A program made the translations under genes and the position numbers. 64,000 nucleotides of DNA from Microbacterium paraoxydans (GTDB taxonomy: Bacteria > Actinomycetota > Actinomycetes > Actinomycetales > Microbacteriaceae), in contig NZ_CP064873.1 in assembly GCF_019056515.1 (NCBI RefSeq), positions 2,108,001-2,172,000 on the forward strand. Reading direction: 5' to 3'. The notes under the pieces are model-generated. The model did not search any database. It saw only the letters and a list, made by a program, of their open reading frames with translations, and had not been told where the DNA came from. Of this stretch, positions 18,461 through 28,292 are shown piece by piece. The stretch's first letter is position 1, and the number at the start of each line of letters is the position of its first letter.

Positions 18461-19037
18461 CGCTCTCCTCCTTCGCCATCCATGTCAGTCGGGTCTGCCC
18501 GCGCGAACCCGGCGGGGCGAGTCGTCGTCGCACCCGGTGGAGCCGCGACCGCACCGTCCCGACCGGGATGCCGAGGGCCTCGGCGATCTGCTCGTATGTG
18601 AGGTCGCCCCACGCATGCAGGAGAAGCACATCGCGGTCTCGGGCGGGAAGTCCGGCGATGCGGGGCGCGAGCGCTCGCAGGGCCGCGTCGGCGTCCAGCC
18701 GCGCATCCGAGGCCGCGTACGGGTGCTCCCCGGGTCCGGCCGCGGCGGACGTGGCTTCGAAAGCCCGCCACTGCCGCACTTCGGCGGCACGGTGCCGCTT
18801 GACCATCCGCGTGGCGATACCGAGGAGCCACGGGAGGGCCGACACGACATCGAGATCGAAAGACGCCCGACGGCGGAACGCGACCAGGAACGTCTCGCTG
18901 AGCACGTCGTCGACCGCATCCTCGCCCACCCGCCGCCGGATGTACCCGCCGACCGGGCGCACGTGCCGCTCGAAGATGGCGGAGAACGCCCGCGGCTCGT
19001 CGAGCGACCGGGCGATGACCTCGCTGTCTGTGTTCAC
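18435..19037 (-). CDS. ECF-type RNA polymerase sigma factor
   Basis: About 200 residues. Region 2 spans about 18-85 (FSAIFERHVRPVGGYIRRRV, then DDVLSETFLVAFRR); region 4 spans about 118-175, with LTYEQIAEALGIPVGTVRSRLHRVR as the -35-binding helix-turn-helix. The GTG start has no visible Shine-Dalgarno. Its 3' end overlaps the next gene, a pairing seen in many actinobacteria. Which promoters it reads is unknown; no self-promoter was identified. Confidence 0.88.
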   Translation of the reverse strand: MNTDSEVIARSLDEPRAFSAIFERHVRPVGGYIRRRVGEDAVDDVLSETFLVAFRRRASFDLDVVSALPWLLGIATRMVKRHRAAEVRQWRAFEATSAAAGPGEHPYAASDARLDADAALRALAPRIAGLPARDRDVLLLHAWGDLTYEQIAEALGIPVGTVRSRLHRVRRRLAPPGSRGQTRLTWMAKEESDAAYGTSA

Positions 19038-19076
19038 ACTCTGTATTGCCGTATTGCCCGGGAAGCGGAATCCGGT

Positions 19077-19658
19077 TCACGCTTTCTCGCGGAGGTCCAG
19101 CCGCATGAGCACGCGAGGGAAGCCGTCGAGGACCGAACCCGTGTCCGCCGCCTTCTCGAACCCCGCGTTCTCGAAGAGCCGCCGGGTCCCGACGTACGCC
19201 ATCGTGAGATTGACCTTCGCCCCGGCGTTGTCGACCGGATAGCCCTCGATCGCGGGCGCGCCTCGTTCCCTGGCATAAGCGACGGCGCCTTCGATGAGAG
19301 CGTGGGAGACCCCCTGCTTGCGGTGCCCAGGGCGGACCCGGAAGCACCACAGCGACCACACGTCGAGGTCGTCGACATGCGGGATGAGGCGATTGCGCGC
19401 GAAGCTCGTGTCGCGTCGAGGGTGCAACGCCGCCCAGCCGACCGGCTCGTCGTCGAGGTAGGCGAGCACGCCGGGAGGAGGATCCTGGTGGCAGAGCTCA
19501 CGCACCCGCTCGGCCCGTGCGGGACCGCGAAGGGAGACGTTCTCCTTGTTGCCGATCCGATAGCTCAGGCAGAAGCAGACGTTCGACGTCGGTTTCTTCG
19601 GTCCCACGACCGCCGCGACGTCGTCGAAGACCGTCGCCGGGCGCACCACGATGCTCAT
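19077..19658 (-). CDS. GNAT family N-acetyltransferase
   Basis: 193 residues. The acetyl-CoA site is CFRVRPGHRKQGVSHALIE. The N-terminal third contains a cysteine pair in NVCFCLSYRIG, found in a subgroup of GNAT proteins of unknown substrate. Monocistronic by appearance; it lies between the sigma factor and rluD on the same strand. Confidence 0.82.
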   Translation of the reverse strand: MSIVVRPATVFDDVAAVVGPKKPTSNVCFCLSYRIGNKENVSLRGPARAERVRELCHQDPPPGVLAYLDDEPVGWAALHPRRDTSFARNRLIPHVDDLDVWSLWCFRVRPGHRKQGVSHALIEGAVAYARERGAPAIEGYPVDNAGAKVNLTMAYVGTRRLFENAGFEKAADTGSVLDGFPRVLMRLDLREKA

Positions 19659-19715
19659 GCGGTCAGTGTGGCGGAGACCACGGACACCGGCGGACGGACG
19701 CCCCGACGGGTGCCG

Positions 19716-20636
19716 CTATTCCCCGCGCAGCACGTCCAGCGCGTGCTGGAAGTCCTCCGGATAGGGCGAGGCGAACTGCACCCACTCCCCTGTCGTCGGA
19801 TGGGCGAAGGCCAGCTGATGCGCATGCAGCCACTGACGCGTGAGTCCGAGGCGGGCCGAGAGTGTCGGGTCGGCCCCGTAGAGCGGGTCCCCGACGCACG
19901 GGTGCCGGTGCGCCGCCATGTGCACGCGGATCTGATGCGTACGGCCCGTCTCCAGGTGGATCTCGAGCAGGGAGGCACCGGGAAAGGCCTCGAGCGTCTC
20001 GTAGTGCGTCACGGAGGGCTTGCCGTCCGGGACGACGGCGAACTTCCAGGAGTGGTTCGGGTGCCGACCGATCGGCGCATCGATGGTGCCCACGAGCGGG
20101 TCCGGATGCCCCTGCACCACCGCGTGGTAGATCTTCTCGACCGTGCGCTCCTTGAACGCCCGCTTGAGAGCGGTGTAGGCGGCCTCGCTCTTGGCGACGA
20201 CCATGAGTCCGCTCGTCCCCACATCCAGACGGTGCACGACGCCTTGACGCTCCGGTGCACCGCTGGTGGCGACGCGGAACCCCGCGGCGGCGAGGGCACC
20301 GACGACCGTGGGCCCCTCCCACCCGAGCGAGGGGTGGGCGGCGACGCCCGTCGGCTTGTCGACGACGACGATGTCGTCGTCGTCGTAGACGATGCCCAGC
20401 TCAGGCACCGCGATGGGGACGATCTTCGGCCCCTCCTTCGGCTCCCACTCGACATCGAGCCAGGCACCGCCCCGCAGGCGGTCCGACTTGTCGAGGGTGA
20501 CGCCGTCCAGGCGGACGCCGCCGGACGCGGCCACCTCCGCCGCGAAGGTCCTCGAGAACCCGAGGAGCTTGGCGAGGGCGGCGTCGACCCGCGTGCCGTC
20601 GAGCCCGTCCGGGACGGGCAGCGAGCGGGACTCCAC
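19716..20636 (-). CDS. rluD: Ribosomal large subunit pseudouridine synthase (RluD family)
   Basis: Converts uridines to pseudouridine in 23S rRNA. 306 residues: S4 RNA-binding domain (about 15-75) followed by the catalytic domain with [12 protein letters not shown], whose Asp is the nucleophile, and [10 protein letters not shown]. RluD is the closest family by length and layout; the exact target site is not read from sequence. GTG start, two bases after the lspA stop, so the two form an operon, as in many bacteria. Confidence 0.92.
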   Translation of the reverse strand: MESRSLPVPDGLDGTRVDAALAKLLGFSRTFAAEVAASGGVRLDGVTLDKSDRLRGGAWLDVEWEPKEGPKIVPIAVPELGIVYDDDDIVVVDKPTGVAAHPSLGWEGPTVVGALAAAGFRVATSGAPERQGVVHRLDVGTSGLMVVAKSEAAYTALKRAFKERTVEKIYHAVVQGHPDPLVGTIDAPIGRHPNHSWKFAVVPDGKPSVTHYETLEAFPGASLLEIHLETGRTHQIRVHMAAHRHPCVGDPLYGADPTLSARLGLTRQWLHAHQLAFAHPTTGEWVQFASPYPEDFQHALDVLRGE

Positions 20637-20638
20637 GC

Positions 20639-21211
20639 TCAGCGCCCCTCGGACGCGGCGGCGGCCTCGGCGTCCTCGTCGGTCTCGACCGGGGCGTGGT
20701 CGCGCTCACGCGTGCCGTCGAACCGGAGGCCGAACACCACCAGCAGGGCGACCGAGATCATCCCGGTGACGATGAAGATGTCGGCGACGTTGAAGATCGC
20801 CGGCATCATCCACGGCATGGAGATCATGTCCACGACGTGACCCACGGGGAACCCGGGCTCCCGGAACAGACGGTCAGACAGATTCCCCAGCACGCCCCCG
20901 AGGAGGCAGCCGAGGACGACCGCCCAGAGACGCGACCGCAGGCCAAACGCCTTCCAGACGATGACGCCCGCGACGACCGCGAGGGCGATGGTGAAGATCC
21001 ACGTCACGCCAGAGCCGAGCGAGAACGCCGCGCCGGGATTGCGCACGTAGTAGAGCTGCAGGAACTCTCCGAGAACCGGGACCGCCTCGTGCAGCGGCAG
21101 GTTCTCGATGGTGAGGTACTTCACAAACTGATCGGCGGCCAGCACGACCGCTGCGAGAATCGCAACGATCGCGCCGGCCGCCGACCGACGAAGGGGACGA
21201 CGTCCTGACAA
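20639..21211 (-). CDS. lspA: Lipoprotein signal peptidase
   Basis: Aspartic membrane protease that cleaves lipoprotein signals. 190 residues, four membrane helices, and the two catalytic Asp at about residues 113 (GNLSDRLF) and 144 (FNVADIFI). The C-terminus carries an acidic tail. The start appears to be TTG at 21211, with AAGG overlapping the divIVA stop. One substrate in this window would be CtaC. Confidence 0.94.
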   Translation of the reverse strand: MSGRRPLRRSAAGAIVAILAAVVLAADQFVKYLTIENLPLHEAVPVLGEFLQLYYVRNPGAAFSLGSGVTWIFTIALAVVAGVIVWKAFGLRSRLWAVVLGCLLGGVLGNLSDRLFREPGFPVGHVVDMISMPWMMPAIFNVADIFIVTGMISVALLVVFGLRFDGTRERDHAPVETDEDAEAAAASEGR

Positions 21212-21220
21212 GAGGGCGCC

Positions 21221-21823
21221 TTACAGGCCGATCGCGGAGACCGGCGTCGAGTCCGTGGAGCCCGACTTCTCGTCGAGCTCGCGGAGCTGGCCCTCGATGT
21301 AGCCGCGGAGCTGCGAGCGGTAGTCGCGCTCGAAGTTGCGCAGCTCGGTGATGCGGGCCTCCAGCGTGTTGCGCTCGCGCTCGAGACGTGCGGTCTCCTC
21401 GCGCTGCTTCGCCTCGGCCTCGGTGCGGATGCGGGCGACCTCGGCCTCGGCCTCGGAGATGAGCTGGTTGCGCTTGGCCTCACCCTCGGCCACGTGCTCG
21501 TCGTGCAGACGCTGCGCGAGCTCGATGATGCCGGCGGTGGCGGTGGCGGAGCCGGTCGGTGCGGCGTCGGCGGCGGGGGCCTCGGCCGCGGGGGCCGGGG
21601 TGGATGCAGCGGCAGCCGGCTCGGCGGCGGCAGCGGGAGCAGGGGTGGAACCCGACTCGTACGCGGCGAGCTTCGCCTTCAGCTCGGCGTTCTCCTCGAG
21701 AGCCTTGCGCCACTCGATGACGATCTCGTCGAGGAAGTCGTCGACCTCGTCCGGGTCGAAGCCGTCCTTGAAGCGGACGTGCTGGAACTGCTTGGTGACG
21801 ACGTCATCCGGGGTAAGTGCCAT
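21221..21823 (-). CDS. divIVA: DivIVA/Wag31 polar growth protein
   Basis: Coiled-coil scaffold that marks poles and septa and directs wall synthesis. About 200 residues. The N-terminal lipid-binding domain begins MALTPDDVVTKQFQHVRFKDGFD and runs to about residue 60. An Ala/Pro-rich linker (about 65-115) separates it from a long coiled coil (about 115-185) rich in Glu, Arg and Ala. Start supported by AGAGGAG seven bases upstream; a longer frame to 21955 would cross the promoter. Same position as Rv2145c. Confidence 0.96.
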   Translation of the reverse strand: MALTPDDVVTKQFQHVRFKDGFDPDEVDDFLDEIVIEWRKALEENAELKAKLAAYESGSTPAPAAAAEPAAAASTPAPAAEAPAADAAPTGSATATAGIIELAQRLHDEHVAEGEAKRNQLISEAEAEVARIRTEAEAKQREETARLERERNTLEARITELRNFERDYRSQLRGYIEGQLRELDEKSGSTDSTPVSAIGL

Positions 21824-21915
21824 GGGTGGCTCCTCTTTCGATGAGTTCGATTGCCAGTACCGATGTATGGCGTGTTCGTGATGTGGCGCGAACCCGGGGC
21901 GCGCACCTGGGTGCC

Positions 21916-21921
21916 AGCATA
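21916..21921 (-). promoter_or_regulatory. Candidate -10 (TATGCT) for divIVA
   Basis: TATGCT on the minus strand lies 93 bases upstream of the divIVA ATG, just past a hairpin. This gives divIVA its own promoter within the division cluster. Confidence 0.45.
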
Positions 21922-21925
21922 GCCC

Positions 21926-21965
21926 CCGAGCCTTGGGGTCGCGATGCCACGACACCCAGGCTCGG
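21926..21965 (-). terminator. Hairpin between yggT and divIVA
   Basis: CCGAGCCT (21926-21933) pairs with AGGCTCGG (21958-21965), and inner bases extend the stem imperfectly. It lies 40 bases after the yggT stop on the minus strand and could end or attenuate the sepF-yggT message. Confidence 0.5.
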
Positions 21966-22004
21966 AGAACTCGCAGCCGTCCCCGGGCGCGACACGCGGG
22001 GTGG

Positions 22005-22304
22005 TCAGCGGATGAACAACCGGACGATGTTCATCAGGATCAGGACGACCAGAAGGGTCAGCGCGAAGCCGAAGTCCAGCGAGAGCTGACCGATGCGCAG
22101 CGGCGGGATGATCCGCCGGAAGAACCGGATGGGCGGATCGGTGACGGTGTACACCGCCTCCGCGGCGACGAGGCCAAAGCCCTTCGGACGCCATTCCCGA
22201 TTGAACATCGGGATGTAATCCAGGATGAGCCTCGCGAAGAGCACGAGGATGTAGACCAGCAGCACCAGATGGACGATGCTGGCGAGGACCGAGACCAGCT
22301 GCAC
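22005..22304 (-). CDS. YggT family membrane protein
   Basis: 99 residues, two membrane helices (about 5-28 and 72-94) joined by the family signature around DPPIRFFRRIIPP. Function unclear; the family is tied to osmotic or division roles by its constant place beside sepF. GTG start four bases after the sepF stop. Same position as Rv2146c. Confidence 0.9.
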   Translation of the reverse strand: MQLVSVLASIVHLVLLVYILVLFARLILDYIPMFNREWRPKGFGLVAAEAVYTVTDPPIRFFRRIIPPLRIGQLSLDFGFALTLLVVLILMNIVRLFIR

Positions 22305-22307
22305 GGT

Positions 22308-22781
22308 CTACGAGTGGTCGAAGCCCGCAGACTCGGCGTCTGCGTGCGCGATACCCCCGTGACCGGACACCGCGATGTTCTCCGGCGAGAGCAGGAAGAC
22401 CTTGGAGGTCACCCGCTCGATCCGGCCGTAGAGGCCGAGGGAGAGACCGCTCGCGAAGTCGATGAGGCGGCGCGCGTCGGCGTCGCTCATCTGGGAGAGG
22501 TTGATGATGACCGGGACGCCCTCGCGGAAGCTCTCCGCGATCAGCTGGGCGTCGCGGTACTGCTTCGGGTGGACGGTGAGGATCTCGTTCACGGCTCCTG
22601 CTGCGGGCTGGCGGACGGCGACGGGACGACGGAGCGGCGTGACGGGGGCCGGAGCCGGCTCTTCGCGCTCACGCTCGCGCTCGCGCTGGGCGCGCGCGGG
22701 TGCCGGCGTCTCCTCTTCGTAGACCTCTTCCTCGTCGGCGAGGCCGAGATACACCATGGTCTTCTTCAGCGGGTTACCCAT
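22308..22781 (-). CDS. sepF: Cell division protein SepF
   Basis: Membrane anchor for FtsZ in bacteria lacking FtsA, which is not seen here. 157 residues: an N-terminal membrane-binding helix ([19 protein letters not shown]), a linker rich in Glu/Arg/Pro (about 20-70), and the folded SepF domain with [19 protein letters not shown] and the closing Gly-rich turn. Strong GGAGG start site. Confidence 0.94.
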   Translation of the reverse strand: MGNPLKKTMVYLGLADEEEVYEEETPAPARAQREREREREEPAPAPVTPLRRPVAVRQPAAGAVNEILTVHPKQYRDAQLIAESFREGVPVIINLSQMSDADARRLIDFASGLSLGLYGRIERVTSKVFLLSPENIAVSGHGGIAHADAESAGFDHS

Positions 22782-22824
22782 CGTGTCCTCCGGTTCGAAC
22801 GTTTCGGGCTGGTCTTGTCACAGG

Positions 22825-23532
22825 TTAACCCCGGGCGGGGCGCGGTCCCGTGATTGCGGAACCGATCCGCAGGTGTGTCGCGCCGGCGGCGATGGCCTCG
22901 GCGAAGTCGCCGGTCATCCCGGCGGAGATCCACGTCGCGTCGGGAGCGACGGTCCGCACGTCGGCGGCGATGTGGTGCAGACGGGCGAAGGCGCTCGCGG
23001 GGTCCTCGTCGAGGGGCGCGACGGCCATCACGCCCCGGAGCCGCAGCGAGGGCAGGCTGAGCACGTGCTCGGCCAACGCCACCGCCGACGCCGGCGCCAC
23101 CCCTCCCCTGCCCTCGTCCTCGGTGAGGTTCACCTGCACGAGCACGTCGAGCACCTCGTCGGTCTCTGCGGCACGATGCAGGGCGTCGGCGAACCGGTCA
23201 CGGTCCACGGAGTGCACGACGTCGGCGCTCCGCCGGATCGCCGCGGCCTTGTTCGTCTGTCCCTGTCCGATGAAGTGCCACTCGAGGTCGAGCGCGGAGA
23301 GCTCGCCCGCCTTGGCGGTGAGCTCCTGCTGTCGGTTCTCCCCCACCGCGTGCACCCCGAGGGCATGCAGATCGCGCACCAGCGAAGCGGGGTGGAACTT
23401 CGTGACGACGATCCGGGTGATCTCCGCGGGAGACCGCCCGGCGGCACGCGCGGCGTCGGCGATCCTGTCGTCGATCGCCGACAGCCGCGCGGCCAGATCC
23501 GATGGCGCCGAGGCGCCGACCGGTGTCGTCAC
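22825..23532 (-). CDS. YggS family pyridoxal phosphate homeostasis protein
   Basis: PLP-binding single-barrel protein of the YggS/PLPBP family, with no known enzymatic reaction, thought to balance vitamin B6 and amino acid pools. About 235 residues. PLP lysine in [12 protein letters not shown]; phosphate-binding region near LRIGSAITG at the C-terminus. The GTG start overlaps the ftsZ stop (GTGA), indicating coupling. In mycobacteria a PgeF/YfiH-type gene (Rv2149c) lies between this and ftsZ; it is absent here. Confidence 0.93.
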   Translation of the reverse strand: MTTPVGASAPSDLAARLSAIDDRIADAARAAGRSPAEITRIVVTKFHPASLVRDLHALGVHAVGENRQQELTAKAGELSALDLEWHFIGQGQTNKAAAIRRSADVVHSVDRDRFADALHRAAETDEVLDVLVQVNLTEDEGRGGVAPASAVALAEHVLSLPSLRLRGVMAVAPLDEDPASAFARLHHIAADVRTVAPDATWISAGMTGDFAEAIAAGATHLRIGSAITGPRPARG

Positions 23533-24683
23533 TTCAGGAATTCGGGGATGTCGATGTCGTCGTCGGCGAAGGCCGGCTCGATGCTCGTCGCCGGCGTGCG
23601 CGGTGCCGCGGGCGCCGGGGCGGGCTCGGGCGTGCTCTTCTCGGCGGCAGGCTCGCTGGTCTCCGACAGCGCCACCTCGGGAAGGGACGCGGTCGAGGGA
23701 CGCGAGACGACCATCGGGTCCAGTCGCAGCGAGGGCTCCCCGCCGTCGAAGCCCGCGGCGATCACGGTCACCCGCACCTCGTCGCCGAGCGTGTCGTCGA
23801 TGACCGTGCCGAAGATGATGTTGGCCTCGGGGTGCGCGGCCTCCTTGACGAGGTCCGCCGCGTCGTGGATCTCGAAGATGCCGAGGTTCGAGCCACCCTG
23901 GATCGAGAGCAGCACCCCGTGGGCGCCTTCGATGGAGGCCTCGAGCAGCGGCGACTCGACGGCGAGCTCCGCCGCCTTGATCGCGCGGTCGGCGCCGCGG
24001 GCCGAGCCGATGCCCATCAGGGCGGATCCGGCGCCCTGCATGACGGACTTCACATCGGCGAAGTCCAGGTTGATGAGACCGGGGGTCGTGATGAGGTCGG
24101 TGATGCCCTGCACACCGGCGAGGAGGACCTGGTCGGCGGTGGCGAACGCCTCGATCATCGAGATGCCGCGGTCGCTGATCTCGAGCAGACGGTCGTTCGG
24201 GACGACGATGAGGGTGTCGACCTCTTCCTTCAGCTTCGCGACGCCCGCCTCGGCCTGGCTCTGGCGGCGACGCCCCTCGAAGGAGAACGGCTTCGTGACG
24301 ACACCGATGGTGAGCGCACCGATCGACTTCGCGATGCGGGCCACGACGGGAGCGCCACCCGTTCCGGTGCCACCGCCCTCTCCGGCGGTGACGAAGACCA
24401 TGTCGGCACCGGTCAGCGCCTGCTCGATCTCCTCCGCGTGGTCCTCTGCGGCACGACGACCCACCTCGGGGTCGGCACCGGCACCGAGGCCGCGGGTGAG
24501 CTCGCGGCCCACGTCCAGCTTGACGTCGGCGTCGCTCATGAGCAGCGCCTGGGCGTCGGTGTTGACGGCGATGAACTCGACTCCGCGGAGACCGAGCTCG
24601 ATCATGCGGTTGACGGCGTTGACGCCGCCACCGCCGACGCCGACGACCTTGATCACGGCGAGGTAGTTCTGGTTCTGGCTCAT
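23529..24683 (-). CDS. ftsZ: Cell division protein FtsZ
   Basis: Tubulin-like GTPase forming the Z ring. 384 residues. GTP-binding signature GGGTGTG at about 103-109; T7 loop with [12 protein letters not shown] Pro/Ala linker (about 320-370) leads to the conserved acidic C-terminal peptide [11 protein letters not shown], the docking site for SepF. SD GGAGG eight bases before the ATG. Confidence 0.98.
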   Translation of the reverse strand: MSQNQNYLAVIKVVGVGGGGVNAVNRMIELGLRGVEFIAVNTDAQALLMSDADVKLDVGRELTRGLGAGADPEVGRRAAEDHAEEIEQALTGADMVFVTAGEGGGTGTGGAPVVARIAKSIGALTIGVVTKPFSFEGRRRQSQAEAGVAKLKEEVDTLIVVPNDRLLEISDRGISMIEAFATADQVLLAGVQGITDLITTPGLINLDFADVKSVMQGAGSALMGIGSARGADRAIKAAELAVESPLLEASIEGAHGVLLSIQGGSNLGIFEIHDAADLVKEAAHPEANIIFGTVIDDTLGDEVRVTVIAAGFDGGEPSLRLDPMVVSRPSTASLPEVALSETSEPAAEKSTPEPAPAPAAPRTPATSIEPAFADDDIDIPEFLK

Positions 24684-24718
24684 GGCCGGCCTCCGATTAG
24701 TAGAGCCTGGAAGGGGGA

Positions 24719-24744
24719 ACCTTAAACCTCAACTAGAGGTGTAA
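24719..24744 (-). promoter_or_regulatory. Palindromic operator-like element upstream of ftsZ
   Basis: TTAAACCTC (24722-24730) and GAGGTGTAA (24736-24744) are inverted repeats with one mismatch around AACTA. On the minus strand TAAGGT (24719-24724) could be a -10 at the edge of the palindrome, so a bound protein would cover the promoter. The binding protein is not known from sequence; FtsR, encoded here at 54140-54826, is one candidate. Confidence 0.45.
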
Positions 24745-24845
24745 AGTATTTCCCGGTATTGCGTTCTCTCAGATCGAAGGTAAGCGCCGCCCGCCCGCGC
24801 GCCCGCAACGCCGTGGGCGTGTCGCGCCATTCCTGCGGAAAGCGT

Positions 24846-25769
24846 TCAGCCGACGACCGCGACGTCGGGCGAGGTCACGTCGATCGACGAGGCCGTGGGG
24901 TTCTTCACGAGCGCCGCGGAGAGCGCGAGCGCCTTCAGCGCGCTGTCTTCCTCGCTCCCCCACACGACCGTGAGGCCGGAGTCGAGGGTGAGGGTCACGT
25001 CGTCCGCCGTCGAGGCACGGACGCCGGTGAGGGCGCTGCGGATATCGGCGGGGAGGGCACGCACGACGAGCCCGGCGCTGCGGAACGCCGAGGAGTCCAC
25101 GCCGCCCTCGACCTCGACGAGCGGCTGACCTGCCGGGCGCTCCTCGGTCGTCGAGAGCGCGACGCCCGCGGCGTCCACGAGGGTGAAGCCGGCACCGGAC
25201 TCGATCACGCCGATCGGTGTGCGCTCGACGATGCGGACCGTGAGGTCGTGCGGGGGTCTCGCCTCCAATGCGTAGGTCTCGATGAGCGGGAAGGCCAGCA
25301 GCGCGGCCTTGACCTCACTGGTGTCGACGAGCGCGAGCGGCGTTCCCATCTGGTCCGCCAACGCACCCTCGATCACCGCCGGATCGATCGTGGTCGTCCC
25401 GGTGACCGTGATGCGCTCGACCGCGAAGAGCGGACTGTAGGCCGCCGCGACGCTTCCGCCGATCAGCAGCACGATCGCGCCGACGACGCTCAGCCAGGTG
25501 ATGCGGCGCCGACGCGAGCGCTGGGTGAACCGACGGATCTCCGCGCGGAGGGCCTTGCGACGCGCGCGCGCAGCCCGCCAGACGTCCATCGAGGAGCTCG
25601 GGACGTCCGCTTCCTGCTCCCCCTCGACCCCGGGGGCGACGAGATGGTCCTGGACAGCCTCGTCCGCCGGCGACGGAGCGGCACGGCGGCGGCGGAGGCT
25701 GCGCGCGGATGCGGCGTCCGTCTCCTCCGGTGCATCCGGGGCGCTCGGGAGCGGGGGCGGCCGGCGCAT
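24846..25769 (-). CDS. ftsQ: Cell division protein FtsQ
   Basis: Bitopic septal protein of the FtsQBL complex. 307 residues: a long basic cytoplasmic N-terminus (about 1-92), one membrane helix (about 93-112), a POTRA domain (about 115-185, beginning FAVERITVTGTTTID) and the beta domain. Three bases separate it from the murC stop. A gap of about 160 bases before ftsZ holds the ftsZ promoter. Confidence 0.93.
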   Translation of the reverse strand: MRRPPPLPSAPDAPEETDAASARSLRRRRAAPSPADEAVQDHLVAPGVEGEQEADVPSSSMDVWRAARARRKALRAEIRRFTQRSRRRRITWLSVVGAIVLLIGGSVAAAYSPLFAVERITVTGTTTIDPAVIEGALADQMGTPLALVDTSEVKAALLAFPLIETYALEARPPHDLTVRIVERTPIGVIESGAGFTLVDAAGVALSTTEERPAGQPLVEVEGGVDSSAFRSAGLVVRALPADIRSALTGVRASTADDVTLTLDSGLTVVWGSEEDSALKALALSAALVKNPTASSIDVTSPDVAVVG

Positions 25770-25772
25770 GGG

Positions 25773-27173
25773 CTACGCCCCGTCGGTCCGGCGCAGCGAG
25801 TCCAGCACCTGCGGGATGATCTGATAGACGTTGCCGCAGCCGAGGGTCACGACGAAGTCGCCGTCGGTCGCCACGGATGCCGTGTAGTCGGCCGCCTCCT
25901 GCCAGTCGGCGACGAAGTGCACGCGGGAGGGGTCGTGGAACGCGCCGCTCACCAGCTCGCCGGTGACGCCGGGCACCGGATCTTCCCTGGCACCGTAGAC
26001 GTCCAGCATCACGGTGTGGTCGGCGAGCTCCTCCAGGACGTCCGCGAACTCCTGGTACATGTGCTGCGTCCGCGAGTAGGTGTGCGGCTGCTGGATCGCG
26101 ATCAACCGTCCGGAGCCGGCGATGCTGCGCATGGCTTCGAGCGCCGCACGCACCTCGGTCGGGTGGTGGGAGTAGTCGTCGTAGACCGTGACCCCGCGCT
26201 CCTCGCCATGACGCTCGAGACGACGGACGGTCCCCGCGAAGCCTTCGACGGCGCGCACGGCGTCGCGGAGCGGGTGGCCGAGCGCGAGCAGCACGGCGAC
26301 CGCCCCGGTGGCGTTGATCGCGTTGTGCACGCCGGGGACGGCGAGCTGCATTCGCTCGGTCTCGCCGCCGTGCGAGACGACCGCGGCGACGGGACCTGCC
26401 GTGACGATCTCGCTGACCCGGACGTCGGCACCCTCGGCCTGACCGAACGTCAGGACCCGCGGGTGGGACAGTCCTGCCAGCACCCGGAGCGCGCCAGGGT
26501 CGTCGCTGGAGATGACGACCGCCTCCGACGCGGCGTCCGCGAAGCGCACGAAGGCGTCGTGGAAGGCCTCGTCCGAGCCGTAGTGGTCGAGGTGGTCGGG
26601 GTCGACGTTCGTGATGAGCGCCACCGCCGTGTCGTAGAGGAGGAAGGTGCCGTCCGATTCGTCGGCCTCGATGACGAAGAGGTCGCCGCTCCCGGTGGCG
26701 CTGGACGTGCCGAGCTGCTCGATCACGCCACCGTTGACGAAGTGCGGATCGGCGCCGAGGTCACGCAACGCGGTGACGATCATGCCCGTCGAGGTCGTCT
26801 TGCCGTGCGCACCCGCCACCGAGACGAGGCGTCGCGTGCCGATCAGCCAGTGCAGCGCCTGGGACCGGTGGATGACGTGGAGGCCCCGCTCCTTGGCGGT
26901 GACGAACTCGGGGTTCTCCGGCCAGATGGCGCCGGTGTGCACGACCGTGTCGGCGTCGCCGAGGTGGGCGGCATCGTGACCGACGTGCACCGTCGCGCCC
27001 GCGGCGGCCAGCGCCCGCAGGTTGTCGCTGTCGGCACGGTCGCTGCCGGAGACGCGGATACCCGCGTCGAGGAACATCTTGGCGAGTCCGCTCATCCCGG
27101 ATCCACCGATGCCGATGAAGTGCGCGGAGGTGATCGTGTCGGGGATGGGGAGGGAGAGGTCGGGTCTGATCAT
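25773..27173 (-). CDS. murC: UDP-N-acetylmuramate--L-alanine ligase
   Basis: Adds L-Ala to UDP-MurNAc, the first peptide stem step. 466 residues: Rossmann start [17 protein letters not shown] loop [13 protein letters not shown], and the C-terminal Mur ligase domain with [11 protein letters not shown], which contains the usual MurC His-His-Pro-Thr-Glu. TAGACT lies nine bases before the ATG, so a short-leader or leaderless message from here is possible in addition to read-through from murG. Confidence 0.97.
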   Translation of the reverse strand: MIRPDLSLPIPDTITSAHFIGIGGSGMSGLAKMFLDAGIRVSGSDRADSDNLRALAAAGATVHVGHDAAHLGDADTVVHTGAIWPENPEFVTAKERGLHVIHRSQALHWLIGTRRLVSVAGAHGKTTSTGMIVTALRDLGADPHFVNGGVIEQLGTSSATGSGDLFVIEADESDGTFLLYDTAVALITNVDPDHLDHYGSDEAFHDAFVRFADAASEAVVISSDDPGALRVLAGLSHPRVLTFGQAEGADVRVSEIVTAGPVAAVVSHGGETERMQLAVPGVHNAINATGAVAVLLALGHPLRDAVRAVEGFAGTVRRLERHGEERGVTVYDDYSHHPTEVRAALEAMRSIAGSGRLIAIQQPHTYSRTQHMYQEFADVLEELADHTVMLDVYGAREDPVPGVTGELVSGAFHDPSRVHFVADWQEAADYTASVATDGDFVVTLGCGNVYQIIPQVLDSLRRTDGA

Positions 27174-27215
27174 GTCCGCTTCAGTCTACTTTTCGTTCGC
27201 GTCCGGGCGGCGGCG

Positions 27216-28292
27216 TCACGCCGCACCGAGGGCACGATCGATCATCGCCACGACGTTCTCGGTCCCGGTGCGGGTGCCCACGGTCTCCGCGGCCTCCGCC
27301 ATCCGCCGGATGCGGTCGGGATCGCCGAGCAGCGGCACGACGATCCGCCGGACGGCGTCGCCGTCGAAGGTCGCGTCGTCGAGGAGCTGCGCGGCACCGG
27401 CGGCCACGGCCGATCCCGCGTTCAGACGCTGCTCCCCGTTGCCCACCGAGTACGGCACGTACAGCGCGGGGATGCCGAGCGCGCTGATCTCGCTGACCGT
27501 CGCCGACCCCGAGCGCGACACGATGAGGTCGGCCAGGGCGAACGCCAGATCCATGCGGTCGACGTACCGCCGGAGGGCATAGCCGGCGACGCCCGGATCG
27601 GGAAGGCCGCTGCGCTCCCCCGTCACATGCAGCAGTTGCCAGCCCCCGGCGAGGATGTCGCGCCAGGAATCCGCCAGAGCGTCGTTCAAGCGCTGCGCTC
27701 CGAGCGAGCCGCCGAAGACGAGCAGCACGGGGCGATCGGGGTCGAGCCCGAAGTACTCCGCGGCCTCGGCGCGCCGTGCCACCCGGTCGAGCGTGATGAC
27801 CTCGCGCCGCAGCGGCATGCCGACCACCTCGCTTCCGCGGAGGGGCGTCCCGGCGAACGCGACGCCCACGCCCGCGGCCGCACGGGCACCGAGCACGTTC
27901 GCCAGCCCGGGCTTCGCGTTGGCCTCGTGGACGACGAAGGGCACGCGCTCGCGACGCGCGGCGACGTAGGCGGGTGCGGAGGCGTAGCCGCCGAAGCCGA
28001 CGACGACGTCGATGCCGCGCTGCCGGATGTGCGCGCGCACCTGCGCGATCGCCCGACGGAATCGCGCGGGGAACGCGGCGGCCTGCGCGTTCGGCCGCCG
28101 CGGGAACGGCACCTTGTCGACGATGAGCAGCTCGTAGCCGCGCTCGGGGACGAGGCGGGACTCCAGGCCTTCGGCCGTGCCGAGCACGAGGACCGTCGCG
28201 TCGGGGTCGCGCTCGCGGAGCGCGTCGGCGACGGCGAGCAGCGGATTGACATGGCCGGCGGTGCCACCGCCGGCGAGGAGGTACGAAGTCAC
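27216..28292 (-). CDS. murG: UDP-GlcNAc:undecaprenyl-PP-MurNAc-pentapeptide GlcNAc transferase
   Basis: Makes lipid II from lipid I at the inner face of the membrane. 358 residues, GT-B fold. The first Gly loop is LAGGGTAGHVNPLLAVA; VVGFGGYASAPAYVAA is the second; the C-terminal nucleotide site is SRSGSATVSEISALGIPALY. The start overlaps the ftsW stop by four bases. Confidence 0.97.
   Translation of the reverse strand: MTSYLLAGGGTAGHVNPLLAVADALRERDPDATVLVLGTAEGLESRLVPERGYELLIVDKVPFPRRPNAQAAAFPARFRRAIAQVRAHIRQRGIDVVVGFGGYASAPAYVAARRERVPFVVHEANAKPGLANVLGARAAAGVGVAFAGTPLRGSEVVGMPLRREVITLDRVARRAEAAEYFGLDPDRPVLLVFGGSLGAQRLNDALADSWRDILAGGWQLLHVTGERSGLPDPGVAGYALRRYVDRMDLAFALADLIVSRSGSATVSEISALGIPALYVPYSVGNGEQRLNAGSAVAAGAAQLLDDATFDGDAVRRIVVPLLGDPDRIRRMAEAAETVGTRTGTENVVAMIDRALGAA

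Noticed and set aside
24819..24823. Possible WhiA site (GTGTC/GACAC) upstream of ftsZ
   Set aside because: A five-base match is expected often by chance; no second copy or spacing supports it.
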